From: Acidobacteriota bacterium
Lineage (GTDB): Bacteria > Acidobacteriota > Blastocatellia > Pyrinomonadales > Pyrinomonadaceae
Assembly: GCA_963169175.1 (NCBI GenBank)
Contig: CAUJFK010000288.1
Span: 1-14,315 of the forward strand
DNA: 14,315 bases
Direction of reading: 5' to 3'
How positions within the stretch are numbered: position 1 is the stretch's first letter; the number at the start of each line of letters is the position of its first letter. The position numbers were made by a program, and so were the translations under genes. Positions 1-6,656 of the stretch are shown one piece after another. The notes below the pieces were generated by a model. That model did not search any database and was not told where the DNA came from. It saw nothing but the letters and a program-made list of their open reading frames with translations.

Positions 1-53
1 CGCACGTCAGTAAGGCATGATAGGCAATGCTCCTATGACGTCCTTGCTCATGA

Positions 54-194
54 GGCTGTGTCAAATCCTTCTTAAACTGCGGAGCAGTGGCTGAATGCAG
101 CTACGGGTGGAGCAAAGCGGAACCCGTGGCCCGGATGAAAACGAGACTCTAAGCCTGCCGCTGCTCCGCAGCTTTTTAGGGTTTTGACACAGCC
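54..194. repeat. Nested palindromic MITE-like element
   Basis: A 12-bp perfect terminal inverted repeat (GGCTGTGTCAAA at 54-65, complement at 183-194) encloses a second 14-bp inverted repeat with one mismatch (77-90 and 158-171, core CTGCGGAGCAG), which encloses a third 9-bp pair with one mismatch (100-108 and 122-130) around a 13-nt loop. The layered symmetry and transposon-like ends suggest a non-autonomous mobile element or dispersed REP-like repeat. There is no room for a transposase and no obvious target-site duplication. As RNA it would fold into one long hairpin with a side stem, and it lies just 3' of the minus-strand thioredoxin-like gene, so it might also end that transcript. The structure is seen directly; the mobile nature is inferred. 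Confidence 0.65.
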
Positions 195-230
195 CCTCAC
201 GTGCGGGCTTCTGCATTTTCGGGGGCAGAC

Positions 231-467
231 CTACTTCAGATCCTGGAGCGAGGCACCAAAGTTGATATGATACGGTTGCCCGCCGATGGTCAGTGCCGGA
301 ACGGACTTGACGCCTGCACCTTCGGCTTCGGCGATCCGGCCCTTTTGCTCGCCGAGATGAACTACCTCGACATCGAAACGCTGCGGGTCAATAGCGTCCG
401 CGACCATCTGCTCGGCATCGACACACACGGGGCATCCCGCGTGATAAAAAACGGCTTTTGTCTTCAT
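231..467 (-). CDS. Small thioredoxin/glutaredoxin-like protein with CPVC motif
   Basis: A 78-residue cytosolic thioredoxin-fold protein. The redox motif CPVC is at residues 12-15 after a hydrophobic first strand (AVFYHAG), and the cis-proline motif SVPAL is at 55-59, followed by the last strand pair. These are the hallmarks of a minimal thioredoxin-family protein, so a dithiol-disulphide exchange role is likely; the partner is unknown. There is no signal peptide. The ATG is preceded on the minus strand by an AGGAAGG ribosome-binding site at about 10 nt, which supports the start. It is divergent from the HxlR-type regulator at 599, a common arrangement in which the regulator controls its neighbour. 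A longer plus-strand open frame across the same bases shows no family motif and is ignored. Confidence 0.85.
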   Translation of the reverse strand: MKTKAVFYHAGCPVCVDAEQMVADAIDPQRFDVEVVHLGEQKGRIAEAEGAGVKSVPALTIGGQPYHINFGASLQDLK

Positions 468-551
468 TTGTTATTACCTTCCTTTTTAAGCTAATGTTTG
501 AGTCTGTAGGCAGACCCTGACCTCGGAATCTATCAAATAGACAATGCCGGC

Positions 552-591
552 GTAAGTAAGCACTTTCCGGTCAGATACTTACTTTCTGGTC
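552..591. promoter_or_regulatory. Candidate operator between thioredoxin-like gene and HxlR regulator
   Basis: A perfect 7-bp inverted repeat, GTAAGTA (552-558) and TACTTAC (576-582), overlaps a direct repeat ACTTTCCGGTC (562-572) and ACTTTCTGGTC (581-591, one mismatch). It ends just before the regulator's ATG at 599 and lies upstream of the divergent gene at 467. Dimeric HxlR-family winged-helix proteins often bind dyads of this TACTTAC/GTAAGTA character next to their own gene. Regulation of both genes by this site is inferred; no clear -35/-10 pair was recognised. Confidence 0.4.
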
Positions 592-598
592 TAAATTG

Positions 599-937
599 AT
601 GCAGGCAAAGCAGAAAAAAGTTTTATCCCAGCCGCCCGTAAAACGCATGGTCGAGAATATCGTCCGCTGCAAATGGTCGCTTTCGGTAATCGGGCTGGTG
701 CGTTCGGGCGTGAACCGGCCCGGAGCGATGGAGCGAAGCGTCGAAGGCCTGACAACCAAGGTCCTGAACGAACGGCTGCGAAAATTGGTCAACTTTGGCA
801 TTCTCTCAAAAACCATATTTCCTGAAACACCGCCGCGCGTTGAATACTCGTTCACGGCGTTCGGCCTCAAATTCGTAAGATTGCTTGATGCGATCGAGAA
901 ACTAGAATCGGAGATCAACGCCGGCACGAATGCCTAA
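599..937 (+). CDS. HxlR-family winged-helix transcriptional regulator
   Basis: A 112-residue DNA-binding protein of the HxlR family. It shows the family order: a KWSL motif after the first helix (C24-K25-W26), a recognition region ending in LNERLRKLVNFGIL, then the wing with the signature PPRVEYSFTAFG (family form PP.VEY.LT..G). HxlR proteins act as dimers and several (YodB, HypR, QorR) sense electrophiles or disulphide stress through one N-terminal cysteine. Here C24 is the only cysteine, so a thiol switch is plausible but inferred. The frame also opens with TTG at 596, but the adjacent ATG at 599 is preferred; no Shine-Dalgarno sequence is evident. Its divergent thioredoxin-like neighbour is the natural target. 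The C-terminal helix is short but ordinary. Confidence 0.85.
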   Translation: MQAKQKKVLSQPPVKRMVENIVRCKWSLSVIGLVRSGVNRPGAMERSVEGLTTKVLNERLRKLVNFGILSKTIFPETPPRVEYSFTAFGLKFVRLLDAIEKLESEINAGTNA

Positions 938-994
938 TCTTTGAAGGCCAGTCATCGCCATCAGCAAAATAGAAACGCACCAATAATTCCGAGT

Positions 995-1729
995 ATGTTC
1001 CGTACAATTCTCAAGGTCTATTACGTCCTTACTGTTCCAATAGCGATTTTCTTCATCCTCAACTCGAGTTCGATCTGTCCTGAGTATAGGATCAGCATTT
1101 TCTCAAAATTTAGGCTCGGACTAAAGATGTTTTTGAATAAGTTCCGCATCCCCACAGGGACATCTTATAAAGGTCATCTTGCCATGGCCCTAAAAATACT
1201 TGAGACCCCGCCCGACGTTGACGGCGTCGTACTGGAATGCGGAACCTGGCAGGGCGGCAGCTCCGCAAACCTGTCCTTGATCTGTAAACTAACGAACCGC
1301 AAATTACTCATTTACGATTCTTTTCAAGGCTTGCCCGAGACCCAATCCGTCGACCGGCAAAAATACGAGACGGGCGAATATTGCGGTTCCCTCGTGACCG
1401 TGAAGAAGAATATAGAGCGGTATGGCGCGATCGAATGCTGTGAGTTCATCGAAGGGTGGTTTGATCAAACCCTACCCCATTTAGATTCGCCGGTGCTTCT
1501 GGCTTTCCTCGATGTTGATCTCGAGCTTAGCCTTGAGACCTGTGTGCGGTACATTTGGCCGCATCTCGTTGACAAAGGTTTCATCTTCATCGACGAATAC
1601 GTCGATCTTGATTTCTGTTCGTTGTTCTGGTCAGAGACATACTGGAAAAAGTATTTCGACCGCGTGCCCCCAAGGCTGATCGGTTCTGGCGTCGGGCTTC
1701 CATTAGGCGAATACTACATTGGTCCGTGA
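995..1729 (+). CDS. TylF/MycF-like SAM-dependent methyltransferase with N-terminal membrane segment
   Basis: A 244-residue class I methyltransferase. The SAM-binding motif is at residues 80-84 (LECGTWQGGSS), then YDSFQGLPE with the acidic residue expected to hold the SAM ribose, and FLDVDLELSLET followed by GFIFIDEY. The latter two match the metal-binding Asp region of the TylF/MycF sugar O-methyltransferases, with Asp-Glu where MycF has Asp-Asp. TylF-like enzymes methylate sugar hydroxyls in macrolides and in polysaccharides; the substrate here is unknown. Residues 5-22 form a hydrophobic stretch (YYVLTVPIAIFFIL), suggesting membrane anchoring, which is not typical of the family. The frame extends upstream to TTG at 941, but ATG at 995 puts the membrane segment at the N-terminus. 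No biosynthetic or glycosyltransferase genes surround it. Confidence 0.72.
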   Translation: MFRTILKVYYVLTVPIAIFFILNSSSICPEYRISIFSKFRLGLKMFLNKFRIPTGTSYKGHLAMALKILETPPDVDGVVLECGTWQGGSSANLSLICKLTNRKLLIYDSFQGLPETQSVDRQKYETGEYCGSLVTVKKNIERYGAIECCEFIEGWFDQTLPHLDSPVLLAFLDVDLELSLETCVRYIWPHLVDKGFIFIDEYVDLDFCSLFWSETYWKKYFDRVPPRLIGSGVGLPLGEYYIGP

Positions 1730-1944
1730 CCGGAAAACAACGAACATCCACTCCATCACCCGAACGCAGGAGCGTATACGCGAAAGGATTTTTCGGGCAG
1801 TTGGATACATTTCCCCGAACCCATGGCCCTTGCGGAGGGATCGAGTGGCGAAAAGCCCGAAGCGCCAATGAGTGGAATGGAGAAAACAAGGGGCACACAA
1901 CTGGCCTAGCTGCTGAATACCGTTGTCAGCTTTGAAACATCCGC

Positions 1945-1962
1945 ACGCTTAAGAGTAAGCGT
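1945..1962 (+). promoter_or_regulatory. Small hairpin in the leader of the metzincin-like gene
   Basis: ACGCTTA (1945-1951) pairs perfectly with TAAGCGT (1956-1962) around a 4-nt loop, about 20 nt before the likely ATG at 1982. There is no following T-tract, so it is unlikely to be a terminator. It may affect ribosome access, as no good Shine-Dalgarno sequence is visible there. The rest of the 1730-1972 gap holds nothing else I can recognise. Function is inferred only. Confidence 0.25.
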
Positions 1963-1981
1963 TGCCTGATGATTGCGTTTC

Positions 1982-4243
1982 ATGAGGTTTACTGCCATGC
2001 TCCAGCAAAATCTGAAACCGTACCCGGAGCCTTGCGTGTTTAATTTCGTTGTTTTTCAGCGCCCACTCCTGATATTATTGTCCTGTTCGTTTGGGTTATC
2101 CCTGTGGGCCAATGCCGCTGAGTCAACCTTTTTTGTCGATTCTGACGACCCCAGATTTGTCGGTTTCAGTTTGGGGAACGTCCAGACCGCGAACGGTCCC
2201 CATTTGTTTTGCCCTTTCGGAAGTTCAGGTATTTACGTGGACGAAAGTACGCACATACTCAGGGGCAGTTCATCAACAAGCTGCTTTACCGCAATTCCGG
2301 GTGGCGACAATTGCGCCATAACGGCCACGATGTCGGGTCCCAATGTTTCCGTGAGCGGTGGAGGATCTGGGTCGGGCGGGCAAAACCCAGATGTAATCCT
2401 TACTTCGTCCGCCTATTTGCCCAACTCGCAATATTGTATTAACGCGTCGCACTCGAGTCCGGATGGCGCCTGTGCATCGAGCGCCTGCTTAATGACACCG
2501 CCTGAGCGAGTAAGCAGTATTACGTACGAAACATTGCAAACGGACGACCTGACCATCGACCTAAATCCGAACGCAGGGGGCGGATTCCGGCTATTTCCTG
2601 ATGACAAGGTGCCCGATGACCCGCTCGACCGCAGAAAGATCCGCGTTAAGGCTCAGTTCAACGAAACTAAAGCAGGCGTGAGGATTTATTTCCGCAGCTT
2701 CGATCCAGACGACCCTTCCACCAACGCGGTTCCGGTGGACGCAAACGACGCTTCCGGCAACACAGGAAACGACAACAACGGAACCGTCGACGCTAGCCCG
2801 GCCTCGCGTTCCGGGCTGTTGTCGATACCTGTCGCGAACCCGGCAAATCCTTACGACTGCCAGATCTTTACCAGCGGTTCGGTCACTGGCCTCTCATGCC
2901 TTACGGATTCGACTGGACTTGCCACAGTGAATTTTACAACCACAATGCAGCCCGGTGACAATTTCACCGTCGCTGCCAGTCCGAATCAGGCATACCTCGT
3001 CGGCCTGACACCGGCAACCGACGGATTAAACCTTAAAGATACCGGCAACATCCAAACCCCTGTGACCACAACTGCAAACAATAATTGTGCGAGCTCATCA
3101 GTCGTGGCCTGTCGAGCCGATATGCTAACCGTTTGGCGAAGACTTCACATTGAAGTAGATTCTATGGATACTGTGGGCGATGGGAATAGGGTTGCTGGAA
3201 ATATCGTTGCGTACGGACAAGCGCAAGATTCTGGGTGTAATCCACCGCCACCGAATCCGATACCGATTCCGACACCTAGTCCGCAACCAACGCCATGCTA
3301 CCCCACCATCGCGGGGTTCAATGTTTCTACGGACAATGGTGAGCCGCTCGACGTTTCGCGATTCCAGAACGGTCGAATTTTGATTGGCAAGCGAACATTC
3401 GGGGTCCTAGACAACTCCGGCACTTCCGTATATCTCCGTGGCGTGCCTCCGCTTGCCGGCAAGATAAAAATTCCGTCGGATTTTATTCTATTTGATGATG
3501 ACGATTACAACGCGAACGATGCTTTAGTTGACGGCGACGATAACGAGACGATTGATAGACTGCCAGAAAGCTTCGCTCATGTTACTTCTAACGAGGGAAC
3601 CGATGGTGATGGTAATCCACTTAATGTTTTTGCGAAAGCGTATATCCGCCCCGAATACGATTGGGCGGAATCGGCAAACTACAATCAGTCGAACTTAGCG
3701 ATCCCGCTGAATGTTTCAGAATCGACGGTGCCAAATTTAATCTCGCTCAACAGAAATACAGCAGAATTCGAGCGAAACGAGTTTTGGATCAGCTACATAT
3801 TGGTCGCTTATCAGGGTGATATTGGCAAGGACGCAGATGGTGAAGACCAAGCGGGCTCTGGAATTTCTCCCGCGGTTCCAACGACATATCTTTGCGATTG
3901 CTATCGGGCCACGACCTGTACAGGAACGTCCTGCACAAGTTTGCCGATCGGCGGGCAAGGAGCCCTTGTTTACCAAGAGGTGATGCAGGACTCAAAAAGA
4001 ACGTTCCTTCAGCGTGCCAACCTCTCCATCAAATTAATCGGTACTACGGTCCCCCACGAAATCGGCCATCAATTCGGTCTAATGGGGGATAACCGTGATC
4101 CCATAACGCATGTACCCAATCGTTTGAGTGCAACCTACAAAATTATGGATTATCCGAATCGTCCCACTCAATCGGATGAATTCGAATTTCATCCCGAACA
4201 CCTGAACCTTCTAAGGAGAAGAGTTAGAAGCCCTGGACAATAG
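1982..4243 (+). CDS. Large secreted metzincin-like metalloprotease
   Basis: A 753-residue exported protein. After a longish N-tail a hydrophobic core (residues 29-41) ends in an AxA-type cleavage site (about 43-45). Residues 220-345 resemble a bacterial Ig-like domain (GLATVNFTTTMQPGDNFTVAAS). A Pro-rich linker lies at about 420-440, and an Asp-rich, possibly calcium-binding, stretch at about 500-527. The catalytic region has HEIGHQFG at 692-699 and a Met-turn IMDY at 721-724, the signature pair of metzincin zinc proteases. The usual third ligand, three residues after the Gly, is glycine here; Asp703 is one residue later. Many Cys residues suggest disulphides outside the cytoplasm. A TTG at 1973 is in frame, but ATG 1982 is preferred. 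The next gene begins within 13 bases, implying co-expression. The substrate is unknown. Confidence 0.72.
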   Translation: MRFTAMLQQNLKPYPEPCVFNFVVFQRPLLILLSCSFGLSLWANAAESTFFVDSDDPRFVGFSLGNVQTANGPHLFCPFGSSGIYVDESTHILRGSSSTSCFTAIPGGDNCAITATMSGPNVSVSGGGSGSGGQNPDVILTSSAYLPNSQYCINASHSSPDGACASSACLMTPPERVSSITYETLQTDDLTIDLNPNAGGGFRLFPDDKVPDDPLDRRKIRVKAQFNETKAGVRIYFRSFDPDDPSTNAVPVDANDASGNTGNDNNGTVDASPASRSGLLSIPVANPANPYDCQIFTSGSVTGLSCLTDSTGLATVNFTTTMQPGDNFTVAASPNQAYLVGLTPATDGLNLKDTGNIQTPVTTTANNNCASSSVVACRADMLTVWRRLHIEVDSMDTVGDGNRVAGNIVAYGQAQDSGCNPPPPNPIPIPTPSPQPTPCYPTIAGFNVSTDNGEPLDVSRFQNGRILIGKRTFGVLDNSGTSVYLRGVPPLAGKIKIPSDFILFDDDDYNANDALVDGDDNETIDRLPESFAHVTSNEGTDGDGNPLNVFAKAYIRPEYDWAESANYNQSNLAIPLNVSESTVPNLISLNRNTAEFERNEFWISYILVAYQGDIGKDADGEDQAGSGISPAVPTTYLCDCYRATTCTGTSCTSLPIGGQGALVYQEVMQDSKRTFLQRANLSIKLIGTTVPHEIGHQFGLMGDNRDPITHVPNRLSATYKIMDYPNRPTQSDEFEFHPEHLNLLRRRVRSPGQ

Positions 4244-4255
4244 GTGACTAAAATT

Positions 4256-5059
4256 ATGACTAGCAGAACCCTTGCCTCGTTGCGGTTTATGTATAAACTT
4301 TTGATCTCACTCTCCCTTGCAATTAATATTTATGGACAAGGTATCTCAAATTTCCAGAAGGATGAGCCAAAGTTCAGAATCAGTGTCGAGAAGGAGGTCT
4401 TTGTCGTTGGCGAACCGATTCTTATCAAAATGACCGTGAGGCGCGCAGGTACGATCAAGAAACCGAGTTTTACAGACGACCTGCAGGTTAAAATTGTATC
4501 CGACGGCCTGGGTGAATATGAAGGAGCGTTGTATCCGACAATGGAACCGTCGATCAGACTGCCGGTGACACCGCGACTCAATACCGGAGAGATGAGTGCA
4601 TACGAACGCACAGCAATCATGCCAAACATCGAGGCACTATTCAATACGCCAAACGTCTACGAAATTCGATTTCATTTGACCGGCGAAGTACGACTCAACT
4701 CAAACAAGATCAGAATCAAAATTGTCGAACCCTCTGGGGACGACCGCAAAGCCTTTGATTCGTTGAGAAAATACCTTGATCCGATATCGTATGATTGGAT
4801 ATGTTCCGGAAAAGATTGTATTTCGCAACTGGAACAATTTGTCGACAAGTTCAGTGGCACTGTCTACGGATTACACGCGAAGTATCAGTTGGCCAATATC
4901 TACACAATTCAGGGTAAATTCGAGAAGGCTCGACAACTGTTTGACACCCTCAAGGTAAGCTCGGTTACATACTACGCCGACGTAGCGACACAGCGACTTC
5001 GCGAAATTGACACCTCCGTTAAAAACCCCCGGAAATCAGAGCCGCCACCGAATCCGTAG
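4256..5059 (+). CDS. Exported protein with beta-rich front domain and TPR-like C-terminus
   Basis: A 267-residue protein of unknown function. Residues 14-26 form a signal-like hydrophobic core (LLISLSLAINIYG). Residues 35-165 are strand-rich with the phrase VEKEVFVVGEPILIKMTV, resembling Ig-like or transglutaminase-adjacent domains that begin 'sv.kevf.vGEPI.v'. The tail, about 190-255, has the pattern FSGTVYGLHAKYQLANIY..QGKFEKARQLFD, typical of one or two TPR units. The AGGTGA overlapping the upstream stop codon is an acceptable ribosome-binding site 8 nt before ATG 4256. A GTG at 4244 directly after that stop is also in frame. The tight join to the metzincin-like gene implies one transcript and perhaps translational coupling; a partner, inhibitor or scaffold role is speculative. 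It contains one Cys pair, CSGKDC. Confidence 0.65.
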   Translation: MTSRTLASLRFMYKLLISLSLAINIYGQGISNFQKDEPKFRISVEKEVFVVGEPILIKMTVRRAGTIKKPSFTDDLQVKIVSDGLGEYEGALYPTMEPSIRLPVTPRLNTGEMSAYERTAIMPNIEALFNTPNVYEIRFHLTGEVRLNSNKIRIKIVEPSGDDRKAFDSLRKYLDPISYDWICSGKDCISQLEQFVDKFSGTVYGLHAKYQLANIYTIQGKFEKARQLFDTLKVSSVTYYADVATQRLREIDTSVKNPRKSEPPPNP

Positions 5060-5075
5060 ATTGATTGCACTCAAC

Positions 5076-5615
5076 GTGGAAACTGAATCTGTCACAGCAT
5101 ATCTGGGCCTTGGGTCGAATCTCGGTGACCGGGCGGGGAATCTCCTGCTTGGTGTACGCGGGTTGATGGAGGCGAGCTTTCAGGTCATCAAGCTTTCGGC
5201 TATTTATGAGACGGAACCGGTGGGCCTGGATTACGATGCGCCTTCGTTCCTGAATATGGTGGCCGAGGTGCGGGCTACGGGCATAACCCCGACGCAGATG
5301 CTGGCGCGGATGCTGCGGATAGAATATCTGCTCGGCCGCACCGACAAATCCCAAAACAAGCCCCGCACCATCGACCTCGACCTCCTTTTCTATGAGCAGC
5401 AAGTGATGGACACGCCATTTCTGACCGTCCCGCATCCGCGGATACACCTTCGCCGATTTGTGCTTGTGCCGATGAATGAGATCTGCCCGACATTGAATCA
5501 TCCGCTTCTTCACAAGACCATCGGCCACCTCCTGGCCGAATGCCCCGATGATTCACGCGTCGCCCGCTGGTACCCGTCCGCCCGCGAAGGCCTGCAGATG
5601 CCGGCTGAAGATTGA
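5076..5615 (+). CDS. folK: 2-amino-4-hydroxy-6-hydroxymethyldihydropteridine pyrophosphokinase
   Basis: HPPK transfers pyrophosphate from ATP to 6-hydroxymethyl-dihydropterin, the step before dihydropteroate synthase in folate synthesis, in the cytoplasm. The diagnostic motifs appear in order: AYLGLGSNLGDR near the N-terminus, YETEPVG, FLNMVAEV, IEYLLGRT, then PRTIDLDLLFY with the Asp pair that binds two Mg ions, and VPHPRIHLRRFVLVP. The length of about 179 residues is normal. The start is uncertain: GTG 5076 gives a typical short lead-in, TTG 5061 just after the previous stop is possible, and the frame stays open to TTG 5007 inside the preceding gene. No clear ribosome-binding site decides it. 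It is followed by a hairpin and repeat before panB, so co-transcription with panBC is likely but not certain. Confidence 0.93.
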   Translation: METESVTAYLGLGSNLGDRAGNLLLGVRGLMEASFQVIKLSAIYETEPVGLDYDAPSFLNMVAEVRATGITPTQMLARMLRIEYLLGRTDKSQNKPRTIDLDLLFYEQQVMDTPFLTVPHPRIHLRRFVLVPMNEICPTLNHPLLHKTIGHLLAECPDDSRVARWYPSAREGLQMPAED

Positions 5616-5619
5616 CGTG

Positions 5620-5647
5620 GGTTGGGTCCAAAGCCAGGACCCTAACC
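5620..5647 (+). terminator. Bulged hairpin directly after folK
   Basis: GGTTGGGTCC (5620-5629) pairs with GGACCC-T-AACC (5637-5647), a 10-bp stem with one bulged base and a 7-nt loop, starting 5 nt after the folK stop. No T-tract follows, so it is at best a weak or factor-dependent terminator, or an RNA 3'-end stabiliser. The stem is seen directly; the role is inferred. Confidence 0.3.
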
Positions 5648-5689
5648 ACAAAATCCACAAAACAAAGAACCGAAAAACACGAATTAGGA
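5645..5689 (+). repeat. ACCACGAA-type degenerate intergenic repeat (single copy)
   Basis: This A-rich stretch starts ACCACAAAATCCAC and continues to AAAACACGAATTAGGA. It aligns by eye with the element at 8187-8224 (ACCACGAAATTCAC ... AAACACGAATCAAGA). Such 'accacgaa..cacgaa' sequences are dispersed in intergenic regions of several environmental phyla, including Acidobacteriota, with no known function. It sits between folK and panB. Confidence 0.45.
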
Positions 5690-5734
5690 TCAACTCCGCG
5701 GAAATTCCACTCAGATGTGGGAGCATGATACGGC

Positions 5735-5765
5735 CTAGACTTAAACGCCGTAAAGGGCTAGACTT
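5735..5765 (+). promoter_or_regulatory. Direct repeat CTAGACTT upstream of panB
   Basis: CTAGACTT occurs at 5735-5742 and 5758-5765, starts 23 bp apart, with GGC/GGG before each. The second copy ends 14 nt before the panB ATG. This could be a tandem regulator site or part of a promoter, but no convincing -35/-10 pair is visible. Weak support. Confidence 0.2.
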
Positions 5766-5779
5766 GTCACAAAAATTCT

Positions 5780-6652
5780 ATGGCGTATCTGAAACCCGAT
5801 CAACCCGAAAAGGTCTATGTCCCGGCCCTGAGGCCAGCGAAGGAACGCGGCGAGAAACTTGCCTGCCTGACCGCCTACGATTACCCGACAGCACGGATCG
5901 TTGACGAAGCCGGCGTCGATATCATTCTGGTCGGCGACAGCATGGGAAATGTGATCCACGGCTATGGGAACACGATCCCTGTCTCGCTTGATGAGATCCT
6001 CTCCGCTACAAAGGCCGTCAAACGCGGTGCTAACCGGGCGTTGATCGTTTCGGATATGCCGTACGGCTCGTTCCATACGGGTGACAACAAGGCTGTCAGC
6101 AATGCTCTTAAATTGCTCAAATACGGGGGGGCCGAGGCCGTAAAGCTCGAGGGCGGCCGCAATCGCGTGGGGCTGGTGAAGCGGCTGGTCGATGAAGAGA
6201 TACCGGTCATGGCCCACATAGGGCTAACGCCGCAGTCAGTGCACAAACTCGGCGGCTACCGCGTGCAAGGCAAGACGACGGACGACGCTCAGCGGCTTAT
6301 CGAAGACGCCAAATTGCTTGAAGAGGCCGGCGCATTCGCGATCGTGCTTGAACTTGTTCCCCGCGAGATAGCCGAGATTATAACCCGAGAGGTAAAGATC
6401 TCGACGGTCGGTATAGGCGCCGGGCCATCGTGCGATATTCAGGTACTTGTCTTGCACGACCTTATCGGCTTTACGTTTGGCCGCCAGCCGCGATTTGTCC
6501 GGCAATACGCCAATGTCAGTCAGGTTATCACTGACGCGATCTCCGAGTGGATGGACGACGTCCGCAGCGGCGAGTATCCAAACGAATCGGAATCGTACGG
6601 TATGCCTGAAAAGGTAAAGCTGGATGAGCTGATCTCAACATCTGCCCGCTGA
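5780..6652 (+). CDS. panB: 3-methyl-2-oxobutanoate hydroxymethyltransferase
   Basis: PanB transfers a hydroxymethyl group from 5,10-methylene-tetrahydrofolate to 2-oxoisovalerate, giving ketopantoate, the first committed step to pantothenate and coenzyme A. The 290-residue protein has the full TIM-barrel signature: LTAYDYPTARIVDEAG, VGDSMGN (Mg ligand D53), SDMPYGSF (D92), KLEGG (K122, E124), MAHIGLTPQS and the catalytic LELVP (E191). The C-terminal FVRQYANVS segment is also typical. ATG 5780 gives the standard N-terminus; no strong ribosome-binding site is seen. The stop lies 4 bases before the panC ATG, so panBC form one transcription unit. The upstream folK is functionally related, since PanB uses a folate cofactor. 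Confidence 0.96.
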   Translation: MAYLKPDQPEKVYVPALRPAKERGEKLACLTAYDYPTARIVDEAGVDIILVGDSMGNVIHGYGNTIPVSLDEILSATKAVKRGANRALIVSDMPYGSFHTGDNKAVSNALKLLKYGGAEAVKLEGGRNRVGLVKRLVDEEIPVMAHIGLTPQSVHKLGGYRVQGKTTDDAQRLIEDAKLLEEAGAFAIVLELVPREIAEIITREVKISTVGIGAGPSCDIQVLVLHDLIGFTFGRQPRFVRQYANVSQVITDAISEWMDDVRSGEYPNESESYGMPEKVKLDELISTSAR

Positions 6653-6656
6653 TCCG

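Noticed and set aside
54..194. tRNA or riboswitch interpretation of the folded element
   Set aside because: No tRNA arms or conserved riboswitch core is recognisable; symmetry is that of terminal inverted repeats.
201..494. Plus-strand 97-codon frame opposite the thioredoxin-like gene
   Set aside because: The minus strand carries CPVC, the cis-Pro motif and a good ribosome-binding site; the plus frame has none of these.
1726..1935. Small frame starting GTG within the end of the methyltransferase gene
   Set aside because: Low-complexity, Arg/Thr/Gly-rich product with no motif and no ribosome-binding site.
5019..5528. Minus-strand open frame of 169 codons over folK
   Set aside because: Antisense to a motif-complete folK and without any domain of its own.
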